A DNA stretch of 5,326 bases, taken from positions 1 to 5,326 of the forward strand of contig JAUXLW010000108.1 of the NCBI GenBank assembly GCA_030623545.1, given 5' to 3'. The stretch is from Acidimicrobiia bacterium (GTDB lineage: Bacteria > Actinomycetota > Acidimicrobiia > Spongiisociales > SHLN01). This document shows positions 4,323-5,326 of the stretch, piece after piece. The notes under the pieces are model-generated. The model made no database searches. It worked only from the letters and a program-made list of their open reading frames with translations, and had not been told where the DNA came from. The position numbers were made by a program, and so were the translations under genes. The number at the start of each line of letters is the position of its first letter. The stretch's first letter is position 1.

Positions 4323-5326
4323 CCGAAGAAGCCGGCAATGGGCCTGGACTGGTTGACGCCAAAAGGTACGACCTCATCGGCCACCCCACCAAGATCATTC
4401 GACAAGTAGAACGTTCTATCCGATGGTCGGAAGATCCCGAAACTGTCTACGCCGTCACCATCCCAGTCCCCGACAAAGAACCTGTCGCCGGTGATGCCGT
4501 AGAACACCTGGGAGTCGGCGACTTTGGTCGTGTTCTCATTGGTAATCAGCACAAGGGAGTTCCACGGCCGGTAGAGGCCGACCGTGTCAATGCCGTCGCC
4601 GTTCCAATCTCCGGCAAATGGGACGTCACCGGTGAGACCAAAATGGAATTCGATGTCGGCGAAACCGGTGTCGTTGGTGTTGCGCAAGTAGAACTTTCCC
4701 TGGGTGGGGCGGTAGATACCCGGCGTGTCGTCTCCGTCTCCGTCCCAGTCTCCACACACGGGAACGTCCCCCGGGTTCCCAAAGAAGAACTCCAGATCGG
4801 CGACGCCGGAATCGTTGCTGTTACGCAGATACATGAAGCCGCTCGACGGGCGATACAAACCCGGGGTGTCGATGCCGTCACCATTCCAATCGCACATGAG
4901 CCTCTGGTCGCCGGGGATGCCGTAAATGAAAGTCTCTGAGGTTTCATCGAAGTCCCTGACCGTCCATCGGGCGTTCGAAGGGATCTGATAGCCGATCGAA
5001 TCTCGCACCCGGGGCGGATCGCGGAGGCGGGCCAAACCCCACCCGAACGTGCTGTTCTTCCCAGATCCCGCTGGAAGGCCGTCGGCCATGATTCCCAGCT
5101 CCCGGCGAACCTCCAGCGGGGTGGAGTTGGGGTGCAGATTGAGGTAGAGCGCAGCCAGGCCGGCAACGTAGGGCGAAGAGGCCGAAGTGCCCCCAAAAGC
5201 ATCATCGAAGGACTCAGTGCTGACCCGGTCTGGAGCCACCAGATCGGGTTTGACCCGCCCGTCTGCAGTCGGCCCCCGGCTCGAAAAGTCCTCGATGACG
5301 GAGAGGTCGAACCACGGCACCGCCCC
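4319..5326 (-). CDS. Secreted S8 (subtilisin-like) serine protease, C-terminal part, with DxDGDG repeats
   Basis: This frame is open to the window edge, so the start, any signal peptide and the catalytic Asp, His and oxyanion Asn lie beyond 5326. The GTG at 5320 is an internal Val codon, counted here as residue 1. The visible subtilase part has the conserved FSSRGPTADGRVKPDLVAPD (12-31) and GGTSASSPYVAG (43-54), whose S46 is the catalytic serine. The domain end is near KNSTFGWGLARL (88-99). After a short linker come four repeats of exactly 47 residues starting at D144, D191, D238 and D285. Each opens with DW(N/D)GDG plus Asp, followed by G(L/I)(Y/F)RP, and they resemble FG-GAP/VCBS calcium loops. 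Two cysteines (C143, C189) sit at near-equivalent places in successive units and might pair. The C-terminus (GFFG) ends within a repeat-like half unit, with no LPXTG motif or membrane anchor, so the enzyme is probably released outside the cell. Its substrate is unknown. Confidence 0.93.
   Translation of the reverse strand, partial: GAVPWFDLSVIEDFSSRGPTADGRVKPDLVAPDRVSTESFDDAFGGTSASSPYVAGLAALYLNLHPNSTPLEVRRELGIMADGLPAGSGKNSTFGWGLARLRDPPRVRDSIGYQIPSNARWTVRDFDETSETFIYGIPGDQRLMCDWNGDGIDTPGLYRPSSGFMYLRNSNDSGVADLEFFFGNPGDVPVCGDWDGDGDDTPGIYRPTQGKFYLRNTNDTGFADIEFHFGLTGDVPFAGDWNGDGIDTVGLYRPWNSLVLITNENTTKVADSQVFYGITGDRFFVGDWDGDGVDSFGIFRPSDRTFYLSNDLGGVADEVVPFGVNQSRPIAGFFG
4322..4918 (-). repeat. In-gene tandem repeat, 141-bp period, four units
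   Basis: The 3' half of the protease gene encodes four units of 47 residues, whose DW(N/D)GDG codons begin at 4891, 4750, 4609 and 4468, exactly 141 bases apart. A leading half unit (YGIPGD..) and a trailing half unit (FG..RPIAGFFG) flank them, which is what a closed beta-propeller or a row of calcium loops would need. Units 1 and 2 are the most alike (GLYRP../GIYRP.., YLRNSND/YLRNTND). Unit 3 has lost part of the pattern (WNSLVLITNEN). Confidence 0.85.

Noticed and set aside
3170..5326. A coupled proteolysis system of rhomboid, dodecin and subtilase
   Set aside because: The subtilase is convergent and separated by terminator-like structures, and nothing in the sequence links their functions; proximity alone is not enough.

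Overview
This is a GC-rich, gene-dense chromosomal window with GTG start codons and compact operons. The gene set suggests an actinobacterium (Actinomycetota), perhaps a deep-branching class such as Acidimicrobiia. The clues are the dnaX-ybaB-recR order, a rhomboid protease with an N-terminal Cys/His zinc-binding segment, and a secreted subtilase with DxDGDG repeats. The phylum is an inference from gene style; no rRNA or other marker is present.

Layout. Positions 1-170 are non-coding and hold two diverged copies of a roughly 70-base, hairpin-forming repeat that lies just downstream of recR. From about 2921 down to 171 on the minus strand is a three-gene replication/repair operon: dnaX (clamp-loader tau subunit), ybaB/ebfC (small nucleoid-associated protein) and recR (recombination mediator). 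The genes are tightly packed and probably translationally coupled. Positions 2922-3169 form a divergent intergenic region with no credible ORF but unusually strong RNA-type secondary structure. On the plus strand follow a rhomboid intramembrane serine protease (3170-3982) and a 72-residue dodecin (4026-4244), which ends at a probable intrinsic terminator. A convergent gene, 4319 to beyond 5326 on the minus strand, is the C-terminal part of a secreted S8 (subtilisin-like) protease with four 47-residue calcium-loop repeats.

How the genes relate. DnaX, YbaB and RecR form a classic conserved cluster for DNA replication and repair. The rhomboid and dodecin genes may be co-transcribed (43-nt gap), but the sequence shows no functional link between them. 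The subtilase is a separate, convergently transcribed unit.

Most of the window is ordinary core genome. The parts that deserve a second look are the structured region between dnaX and the rhomboid gene (a candidate unannotated structured RNA or leader), the tandem repeat after recR, the dodecin that lacks the flavin-stacking tryptophan, and the repeat array of the subtilase. I see no mobile element, CRISPR array, defence system or tRNA/rRNA gene.
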